Program-made: the position numbers and the translations under genes
Shown: piece after piece, positions 25,070 through 33,659 of the stretch
Layout: each line of letters opens with the position of its first letter
Numbering within the stretch: position 1 is the stretch's first letter
Origin: a marine gamma proteobacterium HTCC2143
GTDB lineage: Bacteria > Pseudomonadota > Gammaproteobacteria > Pseudomonadales > Dasaniaceae
Assembly: GCA_000169075.1 (NCBI GenBank)
Contig: AAVT01000001.1
Span: 1,005,201-1,069,200, forward strand
Direction of reading: 5' to 3'
DNA length: 64,000 nt
The notes under the pieces: generated by a model
Seen by the model: the letters and a program-made list of their open reading frames with translations, nothing else
Database searches by the model: none
Told to the model about the DNA's origin: nothing

Positions 25070-27094
25070 TTACCGTTGAGCCATCATAGCTGCAACTGCG
25101 GCAAATTCGTCGTGGCTGAGGGCACCGTCACTGTCGCGATCGAGTCGGTCGAAGCTGGCCGCAATCATATTACCGACCCGTCCTTTCAGCTCTGATTTTT
25201 CTAGTAGGTCATTAACGTTGTCATCAAGCATACCAAACATGCGCGTATCACTGAGCTGCTTGCTGTACTGAGGTGTCTGATTGACTCGGGTTTCACCTTT
25301 CCAGCGATAAGATATGGCAGTGAATAACATTTCTTCGTGGGACTGTTCACCCCAAGTAATAACCCCAGAGGGATCAGGGTTAGCAGGATTCTGCGAAGAA
25401 TTATCATAGGCATTAACCGCGATAAGTTTGGATCCGGCAGGAACTTCTACCGGCTCTGTAAACTCATAATCCCGCTGCCAGTTAAAGTCATAGCGAGGTA
25501 GTGACAGTAATAATTCCTCTTTGCCATCAGGGTAGCGAATAGTTAGAGTTGACGATTGGCCGCGATAGTGGGCGTGAGGGAATGCGCCTAATAAAATTGC
25601 GTCCTGCGGAAATTCAAGATACGACGTCTCTTCATGTCCTGCAGTGTTTGCAGGTATTTCTATCGACACATCGATAACAACAGAGCGGCGGGTCATCAGT
25701 TCAGGAAGTTCATCATCTTTGTAGAAGTACAATCCGATTTCCGTTTGGTCGACAGCCTCTTTTCCAAAAGTGGTGTAATGAAGCTGGAAACCAATAGCAC
25801 CGCCAACGGGCAAATAAGTACCGTGGTCTTGGCGGGCAATATTCGATTCCGCGCCAACCGCGTAGCCGCCGATAGATGACCCCCAGTCTCTTTGGCCGCC
25901 GCGACCATTTGCAGGCTTTTCCTTCATCATCCCACTCAATACGTGGTGAACGGCTTCACGAGCGCCGACCTTAACAGTACTGGCTTTTAGCCATTTTGGT
26001 TCGGTTAATGGATTATCGATAACTGGGTATTGATAATCAACAACACCTGTTGCGGGAACCGTAAATGCCGGTAGTTTAACAATTAGATCTGGTTTACCAA
26101 GGGGCCATTCTTTCAGCGGCTCCCGTGGCTCCGCTAATGGATCAGGACCTTCACCGCGGGGTGACCCCGCTTCTATCCAGTGAACCAGCGTTTTTATTTC
26201 ATTGGCGGAGAGACTCTTATCGCGAAGAAAATGACCGATTTCAGGATCGGCGTGCCAGGGAGGCATGCGATCGGTGCGGATAACCTCGCGAATCATAGGC
26301 GAGAACCCTTTAACCATTTCGTAACTGCTCATCGCCCATGGACCAATACCACCGACTTGATGGCAGCCGACACAGTTCTGTTCGAGCAGCGGTACGATGG
26401 TATCGTGGTAGGAAATGTCGGCATGCTGATCGCGTTTGTTGTTTTCAGGGAAATTAATGATGCATCCCGGTGAGTCGACGTCAGCGATTGCTACGCTTTC
26501 ACCCGCCAACACGGCATCGAGGGCATTGGCCAAATAATTGTTATCAGCTTTTTCTTTTTGAACTTCATAGGTCACTCGGTCGTCGACTGGGCCGTGGTAA
26601 ACCACTTTTTTAGATTTTGGATCGATGACGAAAACCTCGGCGGTGCGAGAAACTTTTAGCGCTTCTCCGACGAGTTGGTTGCTGTCAACGAGCACCGGGA
26701 TATCGTAGCCAAATGCTTCAGCCTCGGCGTTGATACTTGTCCGATTGTCTTGCAAGTTTGAGTTCAACAACAAAAATTTAACACCTTTATCAGCATAGGC
26801 GTCGCGAACAGCCCTAAGGCCGGGCATCACATTGCGGACAATCGGGCAGCCATTACCTTGAACCATCAGCACAATTGCAGGGGCATCGTCATAGTAGTAA
26901 AGACGGTGCGCAGCGCCTTTATGATCAAGAAGTTCAAAATCATCAACGCGCATGCCAACAACACTGTCACTGGCTGAGGCGGTTTGCATAGGAGCGGCTG
27001 ATGCGGTGGAGACGAGTGTGCCAAATAAGGAGAAGATCAGGGCGCAGCTCAGTGCTCCTAGAGTTAGTAAACGCTTAGTCGATTTGGTCGTCAT
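25070..27094 (-). CDS. Exported redoxin / cytochrome c / PHM-like copper monooxygenase / EF-hand fusion, copy 1
   Basis: This 674-residue protein starts at the ATG at 27094, with GAGG 8-9 bp upstream; a TTG at 27133 is also open. Order: signal peptide (about 1-34), redoxin/AhpC-TSA domain with a single G-C-P cysteine near 83, haem-binding CVGCH at 241-245 followed by M-P-P-W-H, then a type II copper monooxygenase-like region and a C-terminal EF-hand loop at 652-663. The copper ligands of peptidylglycine and dopamine monooxygenases have clear counterparts: H383-H384, H439 (QLHY), H507 and H509 (HAHYRG) and M589 (EEML). It probably hydroxylates or redox-processes a substrate in the periplasm. 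The second copy is at 36637. Confidence 0.85.
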   Translation of the reverse strand: MTTKSTKRLLTLGALSCALIFSLFGTLVSTASAAPMQTASASDSVVGMRVDDFELLDHKGAAHRLYYYDDAPAIVLMVQGNGCPIVRNVMPGLRAVRDAYADKGVKFLLLNSNLQDNRTSINAEAEAFGYDIPVLVDSNQLVGEALKVSRTAEVFVIDPKSKKVVYHGPVDDRVTYEVQKEKADNNYLANALDAVLAGESVAIADVDSPGCIINFPENNKRDQHADISYHDTIVPLLEQNCVGCHQVGGIGPWAMSSYEMVKGFSPMIREVIRTDRMPPWHADPEIGHFLRDKSLSANEIKTLVHWIEAGSPRGEGPDPLAEPREPLKEWPLGKPDLIVKLPAFTVPATGVVDYQYPVIDNPLTEPKWLKASTVKVGAREAVHHVLSGMMKEKPANGRGGQRDWGSSIGGYAVGAESNIARQDHGTYLPVGGAIGFQLHYTTFGKEAVDQTEIGLYFYKDDELPELMTRRSVVIDVSIEIPANTAGHEETSYLEFPQDAILLGAFPHAHYRGQSSTLTIRYPDGKEELLLSLPRYDFNWQRDYEFTEPVEVPAGSKLIAVNAYDNSSQNPANPDPSGVITWGEQSHEEMLFTAISYRWKGETRVNQTPQYSKQLSDTRMFGMLDDNVNDLLEKSELKGRVGNMIAASFDRLDRDSDGALSHDEFAAVAAMMAQR

Positions 27095-27633
27095 CGCCGT
27101 GCCCTCTTTAGCCATTGGTTTTTTTATGATCAATCTATTGTGGTCTAACTGTCATCAGATTGGAAATAAAATCAGTCGCTTAACGAGCGGCCTAATGACT
27201 AATAGTTGTGCATTGTCTGTTTTTTACAATTTAATCAATGATATAGAGGCCAATAGCTGCGTCTATATTAGGCATTAAGCTATTGATTTATAGCGCTTTT
27301 GATAAAAAAATAGAGTGTGTTGACAAGCTCTGGCCATGCGGTTTTCAGGCTTTTTATTGGGTATTAAATATTGTTAATTTGGCCTTGCGCCATCATCATT
27401 GAACAGCCTTTCAAGAGTTATGTCCTTACACTTTCCTATTAGAAAGGTTTGACTCGGATCAAGCTTTCAGCGATCAGACGGTAACGATGGATGATCGATA
27501 AAATTAAGATGATGGGTTTGAGAAAGTTGTTTCAAAAGGTGGTTAAAATCGTTGAAAAACGGCCGACATTGCCGCAGTGTATGTGAGCCAATTGAAAGAG
27601 TTACTGATGGCCTGGGCCAAGAAAGCTAATCGG
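27095..27633. other. Intergenic stretch without a recognised gene
   Basis: About 540 bp separate the fusion gene start from the SDR stop, both on the minus strand. The stretch is AT-rich and should hold the fusion gene's promoter. Only short open frames without homology are visible, including a 25-codon frame at about 27509. Confidence 0.5.
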
Positions 27634-28398
27634 TTAGACATAATTAATCGCGCCACCATCGATTCGGATATTTTGGCCATTGATGAAATCGGCTCGGGGG
27701 CTCGCTAAAAACGTAACCAGGTCTGCGACTTCTTCCCGTTCAGCAATACGACCGCAGGGGTTAGGAAAATCCCTTGCGACGAGCTTCTTGACTATCTCAT
27801 CCCAGTCTTCTCCCCAGCCTTTTTTTGTCGCAATGTTTCTGTAGCTGGTCTCAACTTGCTCCGTACGAATGAGTCCCGGAGAAACGGTGTTTACGTTGAT
27901 GCCTGTGCCTCCAAGTTCTTTGGTTAGACTGGCCGACATTGTTGCCATTGCTCCTTTTGCCGCGTAATAAGCCGGCATGATATTGTTGGGCTGGTGAGAC
28001 CCGATAGTTCCCAAGTTAATTATACGGCCCCAACCCCGCTGTTTCATTGTTGGGATGCACCCTTGAATCATTCTTACGGCCGACAGCACATTGATTTGAT
28101 AAAGCTCAAGCCATTTTTCTGTTGTCGAATCTTCCCAGCTGTGGCGATCAGCCGAGCCGAAGTTGTTGACCAGTATATCAACGCTCAATCCCAGTTCAGT
28201 GACTTGCTCTAATACTTGATGACATCCTGCTTCCGAGGTTATATCACCGCAAACAGCGAAGGGTTTGTCCGGTAATTCGTCGTTGCCATGAAAAATAGTG
28301 GTAGCGCCCTCCGCCGCCAGTGACTCGGCAATGGTTTCACCCGTACGACGATCACTGCCAGTTACTAGAGCGACTTTCTTTTCGAGTTGTAGGTGCAT
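27634..28398 (-). CDS. Short-chain dehydrogenase/reductase (SDR)
   Basis: This 254-residue SDR uses the ATG at 28398, which has AGGA about 8 bp upstream; a TTG at 28416 is also open. The cofactor motif is altered (TGSDRRTGE instead of T-G-x-x-x-G-I-G) and the structural N-N-A-G reads NNFGS. The serine region (INLGTIGS) and the YYAAK catalytic pair are present, as is the FINGQNIRIDGG end. These changes suggest a divergent subgroup acting on a 3-hydroxyacyl or cyclic alcohol. It is divergent from the crotonase gene at 28645, with a shared 246 bp promoter region. Confidence 0.87.
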   Translation of the reverse strand: MHLQLEKKVALVTGSDRRTGETIAESLAAEGATTIFHGNDELPDKPFAVCGDITSEAGCHQVLEQVTELGLSVDILVNNFGSADRHSWEDSTTEKWLELYQINVLSAVRMIQGCIPTMKQRGWGRIINLGTIGSHQPNNIMPAYYAAKGAMATMSASLTKELGGTGINVNTVSPGLIRTEQVETSYRNIATKKGWGEDWDEIVKKLVARDFPNPCGRIAEREEVADLVTFLASPRADFINGQNIRIDGGAINYV

Positions 28399-28644
28399 GG
28401 ATATTTCCTGTAGCAAGAGGTTTGTGGTAATCCATTATAGTGGGCTCATTGATCGTCACAAGACAGTTTTTTAGGCACAGAATCTGATAACTCATACTGA
28501 ATTGAATGGCTGCGACCATTCTCCTTGTTTGCTGGCTGTTTGGATTATTGAATCGGTACTTTTGGTTCCGTCTGTACTTTTGTGAGGAGAACTCGTTTAA
28601 TAGTCAGCAAACAGTGTTGATCTGCAAAAACTTTGGAGAAAATA

Positions 28645-29466
28645 ATGGAAGATCGCGTCATAGTCGATATTCAAGACCATATTGCCCACGTTCGTCTTAA
28701 TCGTGCGGATAAAATGAATGCCCTTGATGAAGCCATGTTCGCTGGCATTATAGAAGCAGGCGAGAGTCTGAAAACGAACAAGGATGTTCGTGCAGTGGTG
28801 CTTTCCGGTGAGGGGCGTGCATTTTGTGCCGGTTTAGATATGGGCAACTTTTCTAATATGGCTAACGGAAATTCTGATGGTAGCGCTGAGTCTAGCGATG
28901 ATGGGCTCGGTCGGCTTGAAAGGCGTACGCACGGTTTGGCAAATCGAGCGCAATACACCAGCTGGGTTTGGCGTGAATTGCCTGTCCCGGTGATTGCGGC
29001 GCTGCATGGTGTCGCCTATGGCGGTGGCTGCCAGATTAGCATGGGTGCTGATATCCGCTATGCTGCCCCCGGTACAAAAATATCCATCATGGAGATGAAA
29101 TGGGGTCTGGTACCAGACATGGGTGCAACACCCTACATGCATAAATTATTGCGCGATGACGTACTGAGAGAGCTGACTTATACCAACAAAGTCATTGAAG
29201 CCGAAGAGGCACAAGCGCTTGGATTGGTGACACGCGTCATAGAGAATCCAATTGCTGCTGCACTGGCGACAGCGGAGCAAATAGCCGGTAGAAATCCTGA
29301 TGCGATCCGTGGCGCCAAGAGAATTTTGAACGATGCACCTTTCCAGCATCCTCAGGATATTTTGTTAGCCGAGTCCCGGGAACAGGATCAATTAATTGGT
29401 TTTCCTAATCAGATCGAAGCGGTGATGGCAAATATGGAGAAACGCGCACCAAAATTTGGCCAATAA
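28645..29466 (+). CDS. Enoyl-CoA hydratase/isomerase family protein
   Basis: This 273-residue crotonase-fold protein starts at the ATG at 28645, which has GGAG 7 bp upstream; a TTG at 28633 is open but unsupported. It has FCAGLDMGNF, an insertion rich in Ser/Gly/Asp after it (about residues 75-95), GVAYGGGCQISMGADIR and MKWGLVPDMGAT. The second active-site position is aspartate (P-D-M-G), as in several isomerases and dienoyl-CoA isomerase relatives. The tail EKRAPKFGQ is typical. It is followed within 11 bp by a perfect palindrome that belongs to the next gene's control region. Confidence 0.87.
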   Translation: MEDRVIVDIQDHIAHVRLNRADKMNALDEAMFAGIIEAGESLKTNKDVRAVVLSGEGRAFCAGLDMGNFSNMANGNSDGSAESSDDGLGRLERRTHGLANRAQYTSWVWRELPVPVIAALHGVAYGGGCQISMGADIRYAAPGTKISIMEMKWGLVPDMGATPYMHKLLRDDVLRELTYTNKVIEAEEAQALGLVTRVIENPIAAALATAEQIAGRNPDAIRGAKRILNDAPFQHPQDILLAESREQDQLIGFPNQIEAVMANMEKRAPKFGQ

Positions 29467-29476
29467 ATTCCCTCTG

Positions 29477-29512
29477 GTTTTGGTTAAGTTGTCTTGACAA
29501 CTTAACCAAAAC
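29477..29512. promoter_or_regulatory. Perfect palindromic operator upstream of the GntR gene
   Basis: Two perfect 17 bp arms (GTTTTGGTTAAGTTGTC at 29477-29493 and its exact complement at 29496-29512) meet around a 2 bp centre. The core G-T-T-G-T-C-T-T-G-A-C-A-A-C fits the two-fold sites bound by GntR/HutC-type dimers. The right arm contains the -35 box of the promoter for the regulator, so binding would block RNA polymerase. Autoregulation is inferred. Confidence 0.72.
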
Positions 29513-29522
29513 TTTCTATGCT
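29494..29522 (+). promoter_or_regulatory. Sigma70-type promoter of the gntR-trpB-trpA unit
   Basis: A consensus TTGACA at 29494-29499 is followed, after exactly 17 bp, by TATGCT at 29517-29522. Transcription would begin near 29529-29530, which is the second in-frame ATG of the regulator gene. This predicts a leaderless or nearly leaderless message. The -35 box lies inside the palindrome. Confidence 0.55.
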
Positions 29523-29529
29523 TCTCCGC

Positions 29530-30261
29530 ATGAACGCCCTAGACAGCACAAGCCCCGTCCCCCTTTACTATCAGTTGGCTGAAGATTTGTTGGTTGATAT
29601 TCGTCGTGGCGTCTATGTCATTGGCGATAAAATACCTTCTGAGCAAGCTATGGCCGCTGGCTATACGGTTGGTCGTCCGACTGTGCGGCAAGCGACGGAG
29701 TGGTTGATTCGACAGGGATATTTGGAGCGAAAGCGAGGTTCCGGCACTTATGTCGTGCAAACGGCCCCTAAACGACTGGACTTGCTATCGATGGCAGGCA
29801 CATCAGCAGCATTGCATGCGGGTGGCGTTGCGGACCCTTTTGAAATAATTGAGCCGCTGATGATCGTTGGAAGATCATCAGCATTGCCGGATGAAGTGAC
29901 GGGCCAGCAGTTTTGGCGTTTTTCGAGACTCAGTAAAAACAACGGAACGCCCTTGATGATCGAGACGTTTTATTTGTCGACGGCAGAACTGCCCACATTC
30001 GATGCTGTGGACTTGGCATCGTTAAGGTTGTCAGACTTTATTCAAGCGACGCATCACGAAAAGCCCGTTAAAACACGACAGACGTTTTCGATAGCACAGT
30101 CAACGTCGCAACAGGCAGAGGCGTTGCAATGGAATGGTCCGTTAATATTAGTAAAACGTACCGTTAGTTTTCAAAGTACGGCGCCGATCTACTGTGAAAT
30201 GCTGTGCCGTACCGATCAATTTGAATTTTCACAAACCCTTGGAGTTGAAAACCATGGCTGA
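29530..30261 (+). CDS. GntR-family transcriptional regulator with UTRA domain
   Basis: This 243-residue regulator has the GntR winged helix at the N-terminus (VPLYYQLAEDLLVDIRRGVY, then SEQAMAAGYTVGRPTVRQAT) and a UTRA ligand-binding domain (about 90-240) of the HutC type. ATGs at 29518 and 29530 are both in frame and neither has a ribosome site. The predicted promoter's -10 box overlaps the first, so 29530 is preferred and the message may be leaderless. Its 3' end overlaps trpB by 8 bp, so regulator and tryptophan synthase genes are coupled. The UTRA ligand is not evident; control by a tryptophan- or indole-related compound is only an inference. Confidence 0.87.
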   Translation: MNALDSTSPVPLYYQLAEDLLVDIRRGVYVIGDKIPSEQAMAAGYTVGRPTVRQATEWLIRQGYLERKRGSGTYVVQTAPKRLDLLSMAGTSAALHAGGVADPFEIIEPLMIVGRSSALPDEVTGQQFWRFSRLSKNNGTPLMIETFYLSTAELPTFDAVDLASLRLSDFIQATHHEKPVKTRQTFSIAQSTSQQAEALQWNGPLILVKRTVSFQSTAPIYCEMLCRTDQFEFSQTLGVENHG

Positions 30262-31486
30262 AGGTAAAGCTGGCTATTTTGGTGAGTACGGCGGGGCATT
30301 TATTCCCGAAGTCTTACATGCAACGTTTGAAGAACTGAATGAAAAATTTACTGAAATAAAGGCAGATCCAGATTTTTGGCAAGAATATGAAAATCTGATG
30401 AGTACTTATTCCTGCCGTGCTACGCCGCTCACTTACGCAGATAATTTGTCTCGGCACTTTGGCGGCGCGCAAATATATATCAAGCGAGAAGATCTGAATC
30501 ATACCGGTGCGCATAAAGTTAACAACGTTATGGGTCAGGGCTTATTAGTCAAGCGGATGGGGAAAAAACGCGTTATAGCTGAGACGGGGGCGGGCCAGCA
30601 CGGTGTTGCCACCGCCACAATGGCCGCTAAATTTGGTTTAGAGTGCACCATCTACATGGGGGAAATTGATGTCCTTCGACAACGGCCAAACGTATTTTGG
30701 ATGGAGCGCATGGGTGCAACGGTAGTCCCTGTTAAAGAGGGGACTCGAGTATTGAAAGACTCAATTAACGAAGCTTTTCGTGATTGGGTTACCAATATGG
30801 ACGATACGCACTACGTTCTGGGTACAGCTTGCGGACCGGCACCATTTCCCGAGATGGTCAGTTATTTTCAATCGATAATTGGCAAGGAAGCACGGCGGCA
30901 GTCGCTGGAGGCAACTGGAAAGTTACCCGACAGTGTTTATGCCTGCGTCGGCGGCGGTTCCAATGCCATGGGAATATTCCAGGGGTTTATGGATGACGAT
31001 GTCGAGCTGGTTGGCGTCGAGGCTGGTGGTCACGGTATTGATACACATTTACATGCATCGAGAATAGCCTCCAATGATGCAACGGTTGGCGTAGCGCAGG
31101 GTTTTCGAACCTATTTTTTACAAAATCAAGATGGACAAATGAACGAGACTCACAGTGTTTCTGCTGGTCTCGATTACATTGGTATTTCACCGCTGCTGGC
31201 AAATCTTGCCGACCAGGGTAGGATCAGGTTTGAGTCGGCTACCGATGTCGAAGTTATTGATGCCCTATCTTTAACGATGAAAAAGGAAGGACTTATTCCA
31301 GCATTGGAAACTAGTCATGCCTTCGCCCAGGCCTTTAAGGATGCACCCAAAATGCGCAGCGATCAGACCATCATCATTAATCAGTCTGGCCGTGGCGACA
31401 AAGATATTTTCACGATTGCGGACGCCTTTGATGACCCCAAGTGGAAACAATTTATTATAGAAAAGGCTCGTCAATATGAATCTTGA
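30254..31486 (+). CDS. trpB: Tryptophan synthase beta chain
   Basis: This 410-residue TrpB starts at the ATG at 30254, with GGAG 9 bp upstream and inside the regulator gene; longer frames upstream are overlap only. The PLP lysine is K88 in HTGAHKVNN, the catalytic glutamate E110 lies in AETGAGQHG, and the phosphate loop is GGGSNAMG. The C-terminal INQSGRGDKD is also standard. Length and motifs fit classical TrpB1, which makes tryptophan from indole and serine with TrpA. No trpC, trpD, trpE or trpF lies nearby, and the pair is under a GntR regulator, which is unusual for a biosynthetic trp locus. Confidence 0.95.
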   Translation: MAEGKAGYFGEYGGAFIPEVLHATFEELNEKFTEIKADPDFWQEYENLMSTYSCRATPLTYADNLSRHFGGAQIYIKREDLNHTGAHKVNNVMGQGLLVKRMGKKRVIAETGAGQHGVATATMAAKFGLECTIYMGEIDVLRQRPNVFWMERMGATVVPVKEGTRVLKDSINEAFRDWVTNMDDTHYVLGTACGPAPFPEMVSYFQSIIGKEARRQSLEATGKLPDSVYACVGGGSNAMGIFQGFMDDDVELVGVEAGGHGIDTHLHASRIASNDATVGVAQGFRTYFLQNQDGQMNETHSVSAGLDYIGISPLLANLADQGRIRFESATDVEVIDALSLTMKKEGLIPALETSHAFAQAFKDAPKMRSDQTIIINQSGRGDKDIFTIADAFDDPKWKQFIIEKARQYES

Positions 31487-32240
31487 AAATTATATTAAAG
31501 CGCGGCGGCAGCAAAAAGACATTCTCTTGATGACCCATATTGTATTGGGGTATCCCAGTTTTGACGACAGTTTACGCTTGGTGGAAACCATGGTGAAGGC
31601 AGGTGTAGACCTGATGGAGTTGCAAATTCCGTTCTCGGAGCCGATGGCTGACGGTCCAGTAATTATGAAAGCCAGTCAAGAATCTCTTGAAAATGGTGCC
31701 ACGTTAGAGCGCTGCTTTGAAACAGCAGAAAAAATTTGCAGTGAATTTGATATCCCATTTCTTTTCATGAGTTATTGTAATATTTTGCACAAATACGGGT
31801 TCCAGCCGTTTGCAGAAAAAATGAAAGCCATTGGGATCAAAGGCTCTATCGTTCCCGATATTCCCCCAGAAGATGCGCAGGACTATACGGCAGCAATGAA
31901 GCAGCAACAATTGGATCCGATCTTTCTATTTGCCCCCAACTCTAGTGATGCGCGCATGAAGACTATCGAAAAAACCGGTAGTGGGTTTATTTATTGTGTG
32001 GCTCGCACAGGTGTCACTGGTTCGAATACTGATTTTTCTGAAGATATCAGTGATTACCTCAGGCGTAGTCGGGCGGCAACAGACCTGCCATTAGCGGTAG
32101 GTTTCGGTATTAAGGAAAAAGCCGACATTGACGCGGTTAAAGGTTTTGTCGATATAGCAATCATCGGAACTGAATCGATTCGGGTTATGGATGCGAGCGG
32201 TTTGGAAGGCGTTGATCGGTTTATTCGTTCTCTAGCTTAA
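31476..32240 (+). CDS. trpA: Tryptophan synthase alpha chain
   Basis: This 254-residue TIM barrel overlaps trpB by 11 bp, as is common for trpBA. The catalytic glutamate is in MELQIPFSEP and the aspartate in MADGP, matching E49 and D60 of the enteric enzyme. The loop residue equivalent to D56 is glutamate here, and the usual G-S-A-type phosphate-binding segment near the end reads GTES. It is about 14 residues shorter than enteric TrpA. It would cleave indole-3-glycerol phosphate and channel indole to TrpB. The changes may be neutral drift or a shifted substrate. Confidence 0.92.
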   Translation: MNLENYIKARRQQKDILLMTHIVLGYPSFDDSLRLVETMVKAGVDLMELQIPFSEPMADGPVIMKASQESLENGATLERCFETAEKICSEFDIPFLFMSYCNILHKYGFQPFAEKMKAIGIKGSIVPDIPPEDAQDYTAAMKQQQLDPIFLFAPNSSDARMKTIEKTGSGFIYCVARTGVTGSNTDFSEDISDYLRRSRAATDLPLAVGFGIKEKADIDAVKGFVDIAIIGTESIRVMDASGLEGVDRFIRSLA

Positions 32241-32306
32241 GAAACTCAAGACGGCGTCTATAGGCTACCTTGTCATAGAAATACAGTCGTCTTTAATCGT
32301 GGCAAA

Positions 32307-33377
32307 TTATTCGCGCTGGTCGGCTGCCCCAGCTTGGGGGGAGTCGCCAGACCTTAGCATTTGATACCAGTCACGAAAGGGCCCGACGGTATTTTGCCAA
32401 TAAGAGCGATATTCTGACTGTGTTGCCGGTCCGATACCCCAAGGTGTGTACTCATCTTTTTCAGGAATGTAGAGTGTGCCAAAGAGGCGGTCCCAGATAC
32501 TGGTTACTGCGGCAAAATTTTTGTCCCAGTGTTTCGGTAAATAACTGTGATGAACATGATGCATAACGGGACTGTGCAGCCATTTTGATAACCCATGTGG
32601 ATAGTGGAACTGCACGTGATAGTGGCGAAAGGAACCATTAAATCCAAACAGTAGCGCGAAAACCCCGATGTTGAATAACGTAGCGGCGACGATGCCGCCG
32701 TCGAACAGCCAAGCAAATATTCCTCCAATAAAGCCGTAACTTAGCGCGCCCCCAGCCGCCCAAATGGGACCTGCGATAAAGTGTTCCCTAGAGCGAGTGA
32801 GCGGCGTTAAAACTTCCGCTGAATGGTGCACCTTGTGAAGGGCCCACAAGGCGGGCACCCTGTGCATGGCATAGTGAATGGCGTAGAACACAAAGTCGTA
32901 GCAGAGTAGTGTTACCAAGCTGTATATTAACATCCATGTGTAGTTGGATTGCATCGCCGGTGATGCCCCAAAAATCCATTCCAGTGATTCGATCACCGCC
33001 GTTTCGGTGCCTGAGCCGACAGTGGCGAGCAAGCCGACAATCCAAAATGGGCGCAATATACGCTCGGTTATCCATAACCAAAGGTCTACTCGCGCCGAAA
33101 CATGACTGTAGATATCCTTAGGTAATAAAAACTGCAATAAACCTGCTTTTCTTTCCCGTCCATCGGCACCTCGTGCTCCATGTCCGCCCCTGATCAGCCA
33201 AATAAAAGTCGCAATAGCCAGAGTTAATAAGATAATTTCCCAATGTAAGTCTCTGGGGGTATTAGCGGCAAGGGTATCCCATACGAGGTCAGAAGCGTGT
33301 TGAATCGTCTCGGTCAGTGGACCGACAATACTTGGCGGGTCTCCGAGTATTGCTGCAGGACTTGCGTTATCTGGCAT
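32307..33377 (-). CDS. Sterol desaturase / fatty acid hydroxylase superfamily membrane protein
   Basis: This 356-residue integral membrane protein carries the histidine boxes of the di-iron sterol desaturase/fatty acid hydroxylase family: HYAMHR, HKVHHS and later HHVHHS. Several hydrophobic segments surround them (around residues 40-60, 105-125, 145-170 and 225-250). Such enzymes use O2 and a reductant to hydroxylate or desaturate lipid, sterol or ether-lipid substrates; alkylglycerol monooxygenase belongs to the same group. The gene converges with trpA (66 bp between stops). Its substrate is not predictable, but a lipid or steroid fits the cluster. Confidence 0.88.
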   Translation of the reverse strand: MPDNASPAAILGDPPSIVGPLTETIQHASDLVWDTLAANTPRDLHWEIILLTLAIATFIWLIRGGHGARGADGRERKAGLLQFLLPKDIYSHVSARVDLWLWITERILRPFWIVGLLATVGSGTETAVIESLEWIFGASPAMQSNYTWMLIYSLVTLLCYDFVFYAIHYAMHRVPALWALHKVHHSAEVLTPLTRSREHFIAGPIWAAGGALSYGFIGGIFAWLFDGGIVAATLFNIGVFALLFGFNGSFRHYHVQFHYPHGLSKWLHSPVMHHVHHSYLPKHWDKNFAAVTSIWDRLFGTLYIPEKDEYTPWGIGPATQSEYRSYWQNTVGPFRDWYQMLRSGDSPQAGAADQRE

Positions 33378-33659
33378 AGTTAGTTTTGATCGTGCTCGTT
33401 TGTGAGATCATTTATTGGGCAGCAGTAGGCCTCGTGATTGCACCCTAATTAACCGGAAACGAAGACGCTGTGTCAAGCAACAGCAACGGTATGGGGGTGT
33501 TAGGTGCGACCCTACGATGACGATATTGTAATAAATGCATAAAACAGCGCGTTTTTTGATCGCAATCTTCAACTTTGTTACATTTTTTTACCTCTAAGGG
33601 TAAGATATGCCCCCGAAAAATACACTAAAAACACTAAAACCCAATATTGAGGGATAATC

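Noticed and set aside
27509..27587. Short frame of 25 codons in the 540 bp gap
   Set aside because: Too short, without a ribosome site or known homologues among the motifs I recognise.
33578..33606. Possible promoter TTACAT-N17-TAAGAT upstream of thiolase copy 1
   Set aside because: The -35 box is weak and several alternative spacings are equally good in this AT-rich stretch.
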